Source of the DNA: Treponema sp. UBA1793
GTDB taxonomy: Bacteria > Spirochaetota > Spirochaetia > Treponematales > Treponemataceae
Assembly: GCA_002314445.1 (NCBI GenBank)
Contig: DCFX01000069.1
Span: forward strand, 1-29,099
DNA: 29,099 bases
Direction: 5' to 3'
Below the pieces are notes generated by a model that was given only the letters and a program-made list of their open reading frames with translations, did no database searches and was not told the origin of the DNA. Shown here piece by piece: positions 15,816-23,178 of the stretch. A program made the translations under genes and the position numbers. Every line of letters begins with the position of its first letter. Positions within the stretch are counted from its first letter, which is position 1.

Positions 15816-18221
15816 TCAGTATGCATTTTTTATGATGATACGGTTTTTGAATTCCTGCGGTTTTTTGGAGGAATTTGCTGTGTTGTTCCTGTATTCCGAT
15901 GCGCTTGAGCCGACAACCCGTTTAAATGCACGGCAGAAGGAATTGCTTGAAGAATAACCGACGTGATCTGCGATTTCTCCTATTGATAAATCTGATATCT
16001 TCAGATATTCCTTTGCCTTATCAATCCGTACGTCTTCTATATAGCTGAAGAAATTAATCCCCAGCGCCTGCTTGAAAATACAGGACAAATACGGTTCGCT
16101 GATTGAAAACATGTCTGCCACACTGGTCAGCGACAGATTGTGATCATCGTAATTACCCGCAATATATGCGGCAATGGACGACATAATTGCTGCCGAGTTA
16201 TTCAGCTGTTTTTTGCACTTGATGTCAAGGCATATCGTACGGAATAAATCCAGCGTGATGCTGAGCTGGGACAGTAATGCAGTATTGTTGTTTTTTTCCA
16301 GTTCATCGTAATATTTTTTGTATTCGGCCTCGCCTGTAACGACACTCGTGATAATCCTGAATAAGATTGTCTGCAGCTCGTCCAGCAGCAGATGCTGCAG
16401 ATAAACGGACAGATTGTTTCCGATGATATACGTCCCGATTATTTCTTCCAGAGTATCATCCAGGCCTTCATCGTCTCCTGCCGTAACATAATGTACCAGT
16501 TTTACGGAAAAATCCTGTGAAGGATACAGCGGTATATTGACGGCATTGGTGATATACCAGATTACAGTGTTTTCAATCTGGGTATTTTCATTTTGAAACA
16601 TATAGACCGCGTTGTTATAAGAGTCTTTCAACTCCGTCAGACGTTCAACTTCCGTCCCGCCGTATACGAAGAATTTTTCGGATATGTTCGACGGCATTGC
16701 TTCCTTTATTTTAAGAATCTGCTGTTCCGTTTCTTCTCTGAACTGATTTCTTCTTTTTTCATCCATATTTATTAATAATATTACCTGGTTGCCTTCAAGA
16801 TTCGTACAGAGACTTTCGGGAAGCAGCTCTTGTATGACTTCGATGAGGGAAAGTATGCACGAGTCTATCAGTTTCAGGTCATCGTTCACAATTGTGTCAA
16901 TTTCCGTATAAAAGTGAAAAATGACGATTCCGAATATTCTGCCGCAGCGGGCAAGTCCTAGATTGTCGGCAATCTTTACAGCGTCTTCCTCCGTGGTAAA
17001 ACTGCCGTAGAGTAATCTGTTTAAAAAAGCATTCCGGAGAAACGGACGCTGATTTTCAATTGTCCGTGCCATATCCGAATTCGTATCCATTAAATGATTG
17101 AATGTCGACTTCAGGCTTAGAAAAACCGACTGATGATCTTCAACCTGTTCTTTTGTCTGGGATACTTGTTTCAGAATATCATTAATCGGGGTAATGCTTT
17201 TCATGGACATATGAAAACTCAGCAGCAGCCCGACTGCTGTTGCCGCCAGAATAAAAACCGCTAAGACGATAACGCAGCAGATGCTTCTCCTGTTAACAAC
17301 GACTACGGGTTGCAGCATACAGCAGCACAGCCCTGATTTGTTTGAAACATACCGGATTGCCAGATATTTTTCATGATTCAGCAGCACTGAAAACTGCCCC
17401 TGTTTCCTGCTTTTTGCTCTGTCGGTATTAACAGCGTTACTTACATTTTCCGGCTGCATCTTATTCGCACCGTTTTTAGTTTCATAATACAGCATCCTGT
17501 TTTGAAAATCTTCTATATATAGTATGCTGTTATCGGGCATTGTCGGCATCAGGGTTTCCAGCACCGTATCTTTAAACAGAATCTGTATCTGGCTTTTGTC
17601 GTTATTATCACCGTACATGAGAGGGCGTATATATGAAATCATATGTAATGAAGTATCTTTTTTGAAGATATATGATTTCATCGGATTCAGTCCATACGAT
17701 ATTTTATTTGTTTTTTTATTACGGTACCATGCATCATAAGTTGGATACAAATCCTCATGGAGATACAGATTGTAAAAATCTCTGTATGTATAGGCAATAT
17801 GCTTGTTTACGACTGTTTCGCTTTTGTCAAAAAAAATATAATAATCAAAAATAGACTGATTGATCTGGTATAAATCAGGCAGCAGCGTTTGCAGTTTATA
17901 CACCGCATACGAGTTGGGGCAGCCGAAAGCGGTAGAAATTCTTTTGAATGAATTTACTTCAGGATTTGCTGCGAGGCTGTCTCCCAGATAAGAAAATTCG
18001 TCAAGCATTGTATCGACTAAAACAGATGCATGCTGTAATTCCGTCTTTCTTGTCTGCACGTCGTCATTGCTGATTACTGAAACAATTCGTATATAATAAA
18101 TACTGCAGATTAACAACGGAATAAATAATACAATAAAATATGTCATCATGTACTGGTATAAAATGGTGTGAGTATCATTCTTTTTAAATATATCTAAGGC
18201 TTTTATCCTGCCTTGTTTCAT
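15816..18221 (-). CDS. Membrane-bound AraC family regulator with extracellular sensor (YtdP/YesS-like)
   Basis: An 801-residue one-component regulator. Helix 1 lies at about 22-47 and helix 2 at about 314-336. They bracket an extracytoplasmic region of some 265 residues that resembles a double-Cache ligand-binding domain. A HAMP-like linker and a cytoplasmic middle region follow. The last 100 residues form an AraC double helix-turn-helix (LTSVADMFSISEPYLSCIFK, then ISDLSIGEIADHVGYSSSNS). Such proteins sense an oligosaccharide or the liganded binding protein and activate the adjacent importer. GGAGGGAG precedes the ATG at 18221. It is the first gene of the glycan locus and the natural regulator of the six-gene cluster. 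Confidence 0.9.
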   Translation of the reverse strand: MKQGRIKALDIFKKNDTHTILYQYMMTYFIVLFIPLLICSIYYIRIVSVISNDDVQTRKTELQHASVLVDTMLDEFSYLGDSLAANPEVNSFKRISTAFGCPNSYAVYKLQTLLPDLYQINQSIFDYYIFFDKSETVVNKHIAYTYRDFYNLYLHEDLYPTYDAWYRNKKTNKISYGLNPMKSYIFKKDTSLHMISYIRPLMYGDNNDKSQIQILFKDTVLETLMPTMPDNSILYIEDFQNRMLYYETKNGANKMQPENVSNAVNTDRAKSRKQGQFSVLLNHEKYLAIRYVSNKSGLCCCMLQPVVVVNRRSICCVIVLAVFILAATAVGLLLSFHMSMKSITPINDILKQVSQTKEQVEDHQSVFLSLKSTFNHLMDTNSDMARTIENQRPFLRNAFLNRLLYGSFTTEEDAVKIADNLGLARCGRIFGIVIFHFYTEIDTIVNDDLKLIDSCILSLIEVIQELLPESLCTNLEGNQVILLINMDEKRRNQFREETEQQILKIKEAMPSNISEKFFVYGGTEVERLTELKDSYNNAVYMFQNENTQIENTVIWYITNAVNIPLYPSQDFSVKLVHYVTAGDDEGLDDTLEEIIGTYIIGNNLSVYLQHLLLDELQTILFRIITSVVTGEAEYKKYYDELEKNNNTALLSQLSITLDLFRTICLDIKCKKQLNNSAAIMSSIAAYIAGNYDDHNLSLTSVADMFSISEPYLSCIFKQALGINFFSYIEDVRIDKAKEYLKISDLSIGEIADHVGYSSSNSFCRAFKRVVGSSASEYRNNTANSSKKPQEFKNRIIIKNAY

Positions 18222-18402
18222 AACAGGCTCCCTCCGGCTTTTTGAAGAAATGAAATTCTTCGTTTATTATTGCATGGAACCGGCTGCATATATATACACA
18301 ATAATTAATCGGATTATATACAATTTTTAAGACATCAACCGTCCAGCCGTCAGATTAAGCGTATATAAACGTTTTTCCCTATTTCTGCTATAGTTAACAC
18401 TT

Positions 18403-18921
18403 ATGAAAATCAATACATATAAACTGATAAGCTTCGATATGTTTCAAACGTTAGTGGACTTAAGTTCACAGAAAGAAAATATTTTAAAAGCCGTTTTCCG
18501 GGAACAGTATGAACCTGATATTGCGGATAAGTTCTGGGCAGATGCAGACAGATATGTGTAAGCTTATTTTCACCGCATGAGCGATGGTTGTGAACCATAT
18601 AAAAAAACTATAGACATATTTACGCATTGTTATGAAACGTTCTTTCCCGTGTATCATGTAGATATGGATCCTGAAAAAGGTGCGTTGATACTGGCAGAGG
18701 CACATACGAAAGCCGCGTTGTATGCAGAAACTAAAGCTGCTGTCAAAGACTTCAATATAGCACCGGGTGAAATGCTGCATGTCGGTGATGGTGAAAACGA
18801 CGTACTTGGTGCAGCTGCAATCGGTGCGGATACAGTCTGAGTAAACAGGAACCATAAAATATGGAACAATGCAATAAAACCGACATATGAAGCAGCGGAT
18901 TTAAACCAGCTGCTCGAATAG
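18403..18921 (+). pseudogene. HAD-superfamily hydrolase pseudogene with two nonsense codons and an internal deletion
   Basis: One frame of 173 codons from 18403 to 18921 reads a HAD hydrolase broken twice. Motif I is LISFDMFQTLVD (about residues 8-19). A TAA follows at 18559-18561. Then AYFHRMSDGCEPYKKTIDIF continues, and after a join near AETK, from which the Rossmann core and motifs II/III are missing, motif IV reads EMLHVGDGENDVLGAAAIGA. A TGA at 18838-18840 stands where relatives usually have Trp (DTV-stop-VNRN), and the true end is probably the TAG at 18921. It was once a haloacid-dehalogenase-like phosphatase. It is clearly non-functional. Confidence 0.8.
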
Positions 18922-18976
18922 AAAATCGGGATATGGTAATCGTATGCCATGCAGGCTGTTTCCCTCCGGCGCAGCG

Positions 18977-19873
18977 TTATTTGATTGTAAAAAAACAGTA
19001 AAAAAATATTATTATTACATATATAAACAGTATATTATACTTTGTTTTTGAATATATTTTCCCCGCAAGTTCATTGTTTTCTTTCATCATTTTCATCGTA
19101 AATAAGGTGATCATAAGGCTCGCGATTATGATTGCATATGATATGAGAAACACTTTGTCCGCAAATGTTAAATAACCAATCGGCGGAAGTTGTCCTGCGA
19201 CTGACGAATGAAACATGATAACACCAAGGAGTCCGGATGTTATTGCCGCTATTCTGTTTTCTATCTCACTGTTCTGGATGAAAAAACTTAACAGTACGAC
19301 TATAACCATGCAGATTACCGGCATGAGGGTTTTTAGAAAGGCATTTAATATCGGCTTTTCTATATTTAAATAGTATATGAACTGCGAATAGTCTTCCTTG
19401 AACGCAGGATAATAGTGTGTATTCGTTTCTACATTCCAGGAGACTATGTTGTATCCGGGAATAAATACAGCTTCATCCAGACCTGACATAATTTTGTCGG
19501 ACTTGAATTTCAGTTTGCTGATGGAGAGCACTTTGTCTTCCAGTATTATTTTCAGGGAATGCTTTTCAAAGGGAAAGTCCCGCAGGTTTACGGGAACTAA
19601 TATAGTCGCTTTTACTCTGTATATTTTTTCCCCGGATAAATCGTTTGCCGTGTAACGGCCCTTTTCCGTTCCGTTTATGATTTCAAAGTTGATGTCGGGA
19701 AGTTTTACGTCACCTGCTGCCGCTGTGAATGAAATATAAAAATCAACGTCAATGGTGCCGTCGTCTATGTTGAATGCACCCAGATTAATAAGGTATAACC
19801 CTGTTTCCACTTCCTGCGGATAAACAATCTGTGCAAGTACCAGCATTATTAATCCTATATATATGCGTTTCAT
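18977..19873 (-). CDS. Prokaryotic pentameric ligand-gated ion channel (Cys-loop receptor homologue)
   Basis: A 298-residue protein with the full layout of bacterial pLGICs. It has a signal peptide (about 1-20), a periplasmic beta-sandwich (21-172) and four helices at about 174-199, 206-226, 238-260 and 278-296. The pro-loop region reads LRDFPFEKHSLKI (98-110), with FPFE in the position of the conserved FPFD. The family Pro in M1 is present (LMP, Pro185), and IGYLTFADKVF links M2 and M3. As in other bacterial members, the Cys pair of the Cys-loop is absent and there is no large intracellular loop. It should form a homopentamer in the inner membrane, gated by a ligand or protons. GAGAGG precedes the ATG at 19873. 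The gene is monocistronic and divergent from the five-gene operon. Confidence 0.85.
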   Translation of the reverse strand: MKRIYIGLIMLVLAQIVYPQEVETGLYLINLGAFNIDDGTIDVDFYISFTAAAGDVKLPDINFEIINGTEKGRYTANDLSGEKIYRVKATILVPVNLRDFPFEKHSLKIILEDKVLSISKLKFKSDKIMSGLDEAVFIPGYNIVSWNVETNTHYYPAFKEDYSQFIYYLNIEKPILNAFLKTLMPVICMVIVVLLSFFIQNSEIENRIAAITSGLLGVIMFHSSVAGQLPPIGYLTFADKVFLISYAIIIASLMITLFTMKMMKENNELAGKIYSKTKYNILFIYVIIIFFYCFFTIK

Positions 19874-20009
19874 ATAAACCTCTCTCCGTCACTGTCATCG
19901 GCTTAACAGGAGATGCAGATGGTTTATGGACAGGTAACACTGATATTATAAGACGGAAAACACGGGAAATCATTGTTTCCGTGCATTTTGCTTTTGTATG
20001 AGTGAATTG

Positions 20010-20037
20010 TTGAAAATGAAAAAGAATGAGTTACAAT
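20010..20037 (+). promoter_or_regulatory. Promoter of the five-gene operon
   Basis: TTGAAA (20010-20015) and TACAAT (20032-20037) are 16 bases apart, close to a consensus housekeeping promoter. Transcription would begin near 20044, leaving a leader of about 250 bases before the first start codon at 20298. It is the best promoter-like sequence in this intergenic region. Confidence 0.6.
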
Positions 20038-20043
20038 AAATTA

Positions 20044-20297
20044 TAGTTGATTATGCTGACATCCTGAAAACACAATACAATCACAGTGAACTGGTCACCA
20101 TTTTTTATTTGGAGAGAGAAAAAAATGAAGGCTTTCGTTGTGTTATGCCCGGAGAATACCGGGCGAAGTGTCATTTTTAGTGACGACAGATTAAATAAGA
20201 TTACAAAAACTGTTTCTATCTCTGGAAATAGCGGAGGTGTATCCATGCAGCAGAATGGGTATGCCTCCCTTTTTATATTTCAACCAGGAGGATTAGA
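20044..20297 (+). promoter_or_regulatory. Structured leader with attenuator, candidate riboswitch or leader-peptide control
   Basis: The untranslated region holds a perfect hairpin GCCCGG-AGAATA-CCGGGC (20147-20164), a weaker stem TGTCA/TGACG nearby, and a terminator hairpin just before the ribosome binding site. An open frame starts at ATG 20125 with GGAGAGA upstream and runs through the terminator to 20376, overlapping the first gene in another frame. It could be a leader peptide or could be fortuitous. CCTCC of the terminator (20264-20268) can alternatively pair with GGAGG of the ribosome binding site (20287-20291). I do not recognise the leader as a known riboswitch class. Confidence 0.5.
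20233..20274 (+). terminator. Intrinsic terminator/attenuator before the five-gene operon
   Basis: Bases 20233-20246 pair with 20255-20268 as a 14-bp RNA stem, including three G-U pairs, around an 8-base loop. C and TTTTT (20270-20274) follow, then TATATTT. It lies inside the leader, 11 bases before AGGAGG (20286-20291), and no coding gene on this strand ends just before it. Conditional termination of the operon is therefore the likely role. Confidence 0.75.
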
Positions 20298-22430
20298 ATG
20301 CAGAAACAGTATGGTAGTCTTACTATTACCGGTTCGGTCGTGGCCGTGGATCCCGTTCAGGCTAAGATGTCCTTGAAGCTCTTGTCGGGAGATTCTCTCG
20401 ATGTGGGTGTTTCCAAAAATACGTGGTATGAAGTACTGCGGAATGTGGGGGATGAATCCAGAGACCGTGTGCCGGAACCTGATGCAGCGGAAGTTGAAAA
20501 GCTGCTCGGCACACGGGAGGCGGCATCTGACGGTGCCTTATGGGATGCAAAACGCTCTTTGTTTAAGTACATCAAACCGGGCGTTATGGTATCAATCAGG
20601 GGCGTAGGCAGCAGAAATCAGGAATTGTTCACTTTCAGCGCGCGCAGAATCGTATTGATGGATTCTCAGCCCGGCTTTTACGGTTGGGAGCAGACTCACT
20701 GGTGGCTCCAGCAGATCAATACGCTTTTTGAGCAGTGGATGGACGTCCTGTTTGACGATAAGCGCGAGCTGACCGAAAATGATTTTGCCTATTTTTACCG
20801 CACGAATCTCGATATTCTCGGCGGCCGTACGTCGAACGATATTCAGGAATGCGCTACGATGTCGCGTTTTCTTTACGGGCTGTGCTCTTCGTATCTGCTG
20901 ACCGGGAACGACCGGGCATTTTCGGCTGCGAAAGCCTGTTCCCGGTATATGATAAACGCTTTTTCAACCCTGACTCACGACCACATGTTCTGTTTCTGGA
21001 AGTTCGGGCGTAAAAGGGACGGCAAAAGTACAAAGGATATTATCAGTTCTCAGAACGGGGACGATTTGGGCTCATATGCACTTTACGAACAGATATATGC
21101 ACTGGCCGGCCTGACGCAGTATTACCGCATTACGCAGGATTCAACAATTCTTTTTTATATTACGCGGACAATCAATTCATTTGAGAAATTTTTCCTTGAC
21201 GAAAAGAGGGAAGGGGATCCCTGTTTTACAGGAAAAGGGGGATACTTCTCCCATATCGATCCGGTAACTATGCGCCCTGACGCGGAGTCGCTGGGTAAAA
21301 ACAGGATGCGTAAAAACTGGAATTCAATAGGCGATCATATTCCTGCATATCTTGTTAATCTTTTACTTGCTATTGATCCGCTGCCGAAATCCAATAATCA
21401 GGATGCCTCATGGGCAAAACTGCTTGGTTTATGCCGTACTATTCTTGACAACTGTGTGGAGAATATTCTGGATCATTTTCCTCCCGAAGACGGCAGCAAG
21501 TTTGTCAACGAGCGGTTTTATGCTGACTGGACGCCTGACCACGAATGGGGCTGGCAGCAGGACCGCGGAATTGTCGGGCACAATCTCAAAATATCATGGA
21601 ACCTGACGCGCTGCGGACACTATTACGAATATATTTCCGCAGGTGCAAAACTTGACGGCGATACGGCCCGTCAGAAGAAGTATGATACCCTGGCGGAACG
21701 CTGTTATGCGACGGCGCGACAGCTTGGTCACAACATGGAAGACGTTGGCGTTGATCTGATGCGCGGCGGTATTTACGATGCACTTGAACGCCATCCTTCC
21801 AACGGTATGCCGACGGAATTCGCATGGGAGACAACAAAGGATTTCTGGCAGCAGGAACAGGCGATTCTTGCCTACTACATTATGGCCGGCCTGAAACCGG
21901 GTGATGCCGAATCGAAACGGTTTCTTGAGCTGGCCCGCTATTGTTCGGCGTTCTGGAATCTGTATTTCATTGATCAGGACAACCGGAAAATTTATTTCAG
22001 GACGACGGAAAGCGGCACTCCCATTATTCAGGACGGATACGGTATTCAGGGAGGACATGCCATTGCAGGGTATCATTCATTTGAACTTAATTATCTGGCC
22101 CATCTGTATATCCGCACGTATGTTCCCATTGAAAACGGAGATGAAACCTTCTGCCTTACCTTCCATCCTTCCTGTGACGGCTGCCTTAAGACACTCAATG
22201 TTCTGCCTGACTTCTTCCGCCCCGGCGACTTGAAAATCCTCGGGTATAAAGTAAACGGCGTTCCCCGCCCCGTATCTGATCCGCACCGCTTTCAGATTGA
22301 TATTTCTGATTTGCAGGAAAACTGCGAAGTAGAAGTGGAATTCCTTCCGATCCGCCGGACAAATGAAGATACCGAAGCACAGATCAACAGAGAACGTGCC
22401 GGAATCGATGAAATTAATTTTGCCAGATAA
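20298..22430 (+). CDS. AGE-type (alpha/alpha)6-barrel protein with extra N- and C-terminal domains
   Basis: A 710-residue cytoplasmic protein. Residues 1-122 form a beta-rich, OB-like domain (SLTITGSVVAVDP, PGVMVSIRGVGS). About 125-615 resemble the N-acylglucosamine 2-epimerase/cellobiose 2-epimerase barrel: GHNLKISW at 427-434 (family GHxxExxW), FAWETTKDFWQQEQAILAYY at 508-527, and GYHSFELNYLAHLY at 591-604. The usual catalytic Glu three residues after His428 is Lys431, so simple epimerase chemistry is doubtful. A short C-terminal beta-domain follows. Known AGE enzymes are about 400 residues and epimerise or isomerise free sugars. AGGAGG sits seven bases before the ATG. It is the first gene of the operon, 12 bases before the next. 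Confidence 0.7.
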   Translation: MQKQYGSLTITGSVVAVDPVQAKMSLKLLSGDSLDVGVSKNTWYEVLRNVGDESRDRVPEPDAAEVEKLLGTREAASDGALWDAKRSLFKYIKPGVMVSIRGVGSRNQELFTFSARRIVLMDSQPGFYGWEQTHWWLQQINTLFEQWMDVLFDDKRELTENDFAYFYRTNLDILGGRTSNDIQECATMSRFLYGLCSSYLLTGNDRAFSAAKACSRYMINAFSTLTHDHMFCFWKFGRKRDGKSTKDIISSQNGDDLGSYALYEQIYALAGLTQYYRITQDSTILFYITRTINSFEKFFLDEKREGDPCFTGKGGYFSHIDPVTMRPDAESLGKNRMRKNWNSIGDHIPAYLVNLLLAIDPLPKSNNQDASWAKLLGLCRTILDNCVENILDHFPPEDGSKFVNERFYADWTPDHEWGWQQDRGIVGHNLKISWNLTRCGHYYEYISAGAKLDGDTARQKKYDTLAERCYATARQLGHNMEDVGVDLMRGGIYDALERHPSNGMPTEFAWETTKDFWQQEQAILAYYIMAGLKPGDAESKRFLELARYCSAFWNLYFIDQDNRKIYFRTTESGTPIIQDGYGIQGGHAIAGYHSFELNYLAHLYIRTYVPIENGDETFCLTFHPSCDGCLKTLNVLPDFFRPGDLKILGYKVNGVPRPVSDPHRFQIDISDLQENCEVEVEFLPIRRTNEDTEAQINRERAGIDEINFAR

Positions 22431-22442
22431 AGGGGGCGGCTT

Positions 22443-23144
22443 ATGGATATACAGAGTAAACCGCTCAGCGGAAAAAAAATAGCTGTCATAGTAGAAAGCA
22501 AATTCATTCCTGAAGAGATTAATGCTTACCAGTCGTGCTTCAGCCTGTACGGGGCTCAGGTAGATATGATTTCGCGCATCTGGTACGGCGATTATAAACC
22601 GGGCAGCCCGTACTGGAAGACGCCTGTTTTTTACAGTGACGTTGACCCGACGGATCAGCAGCCGTGGCAGTCTCCGGAATCGGTGACGGTGCCGGACAAT
22701 AACGATGTCAGCCATATCAACCTTGATGATTATGCAGCGGTAATCATGTCGGCAAATTACGTAAGCGTCCGCCTGCGGTATCCCGACGATCCTTCTATTA
22801 CCGATCCGAGGGCTCTTGTGCAGTCTGCACCTGTCGTACGTTTTTTTGCAGACGCAATGAGCCGGAAGGATCTGGTGAAGGGGGCGCTGTGCCACGGACT
22901 GTGGATACTGACTCCAAATCCGCAGCTGCTTAAGGGACGCAGGGTGACATGCCATACTGTCGTTATGGCGGATATTCTGAACTGTGGTGCCGACGTCGTG
23001 TTTGAAGATGACGGCAGCGGCAGGAAGGAACCGGCAAAAGTCGTAGTAGACGGCGATTTGGTGACAGGCTTCAGCAAGCACGAAGTAGTTCCGTTTGTCG
23101 AAGCTGTTGCTGCACAGATTATGGCAGCAGGGCATACCGTATGA
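22443..23144 (+). CDS. DJ-1/PfpI family protein (short form)
   Basis: A 233-residue class I glutamine-amidotransferase-like protein. The nucleophile elbow ALCHGLWIL places Cys150 followed by His151, as in PfpI and YhbO. The acidic partner is expected in VESKFIPEEI at about 17-26. An insertion of about 45 residues (about 47-92, rich in Tyr, Trp and Pro) after the first strand is longer than in typical PfpI. Family activities include glyoxalase III, deglycase/peptidase and isonitrile hydratase, all Cys-dependent chemistry on carbonyl-like substrates. AGGGGG precedes the ATG. The tight spacing on both sides (12 and 34 bases) shows it is co-transcribed with the AGE-type and GH13 genes. The family is certain, the reaction is not. 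Confidence 0.88.
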   Translation: MDIQSKPLSGKKIAVIVESKFIPEEINAYQSCFSLYGAQVDMISRIWYGDYKPGSPYWKTPVFYSDVDPTDQQPWQSPESVTVPDNNDVSHINLDDYAAVIMSANYVSVRLRYPDDPSITDPRALVQSAPVVRFFADAMSRKDLVKGALCHGLWILTPNPQLLKGRRVTCHTVVMADILNCGADVVFEDDGSGRKEPAKVVVDGDLVTGFSKHEVVPFVEAVAAQIMAAGHTV

Positions 23145-23178
23145 TACGTCCGGTTTCTATCCTTTGTAAGGAGAAGTA

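Noticed and set aside
18838..18840. TGA read as Trp (codon reassignment) in the HAD-like frame
   Set aside because: Intact genes in the window, such as the dehydrogenase, the protease and the long PfpI gene, end in TGA, and the same frame also has a TAA, so decay explains it better.
22077..23135. Minus-strand open frame of 352 codons opposite the short PfpI gene
   Set aside because: It lies antisense to two well-supported genes, has no recognisable domain, and its residue composition is that of a shadow frame.
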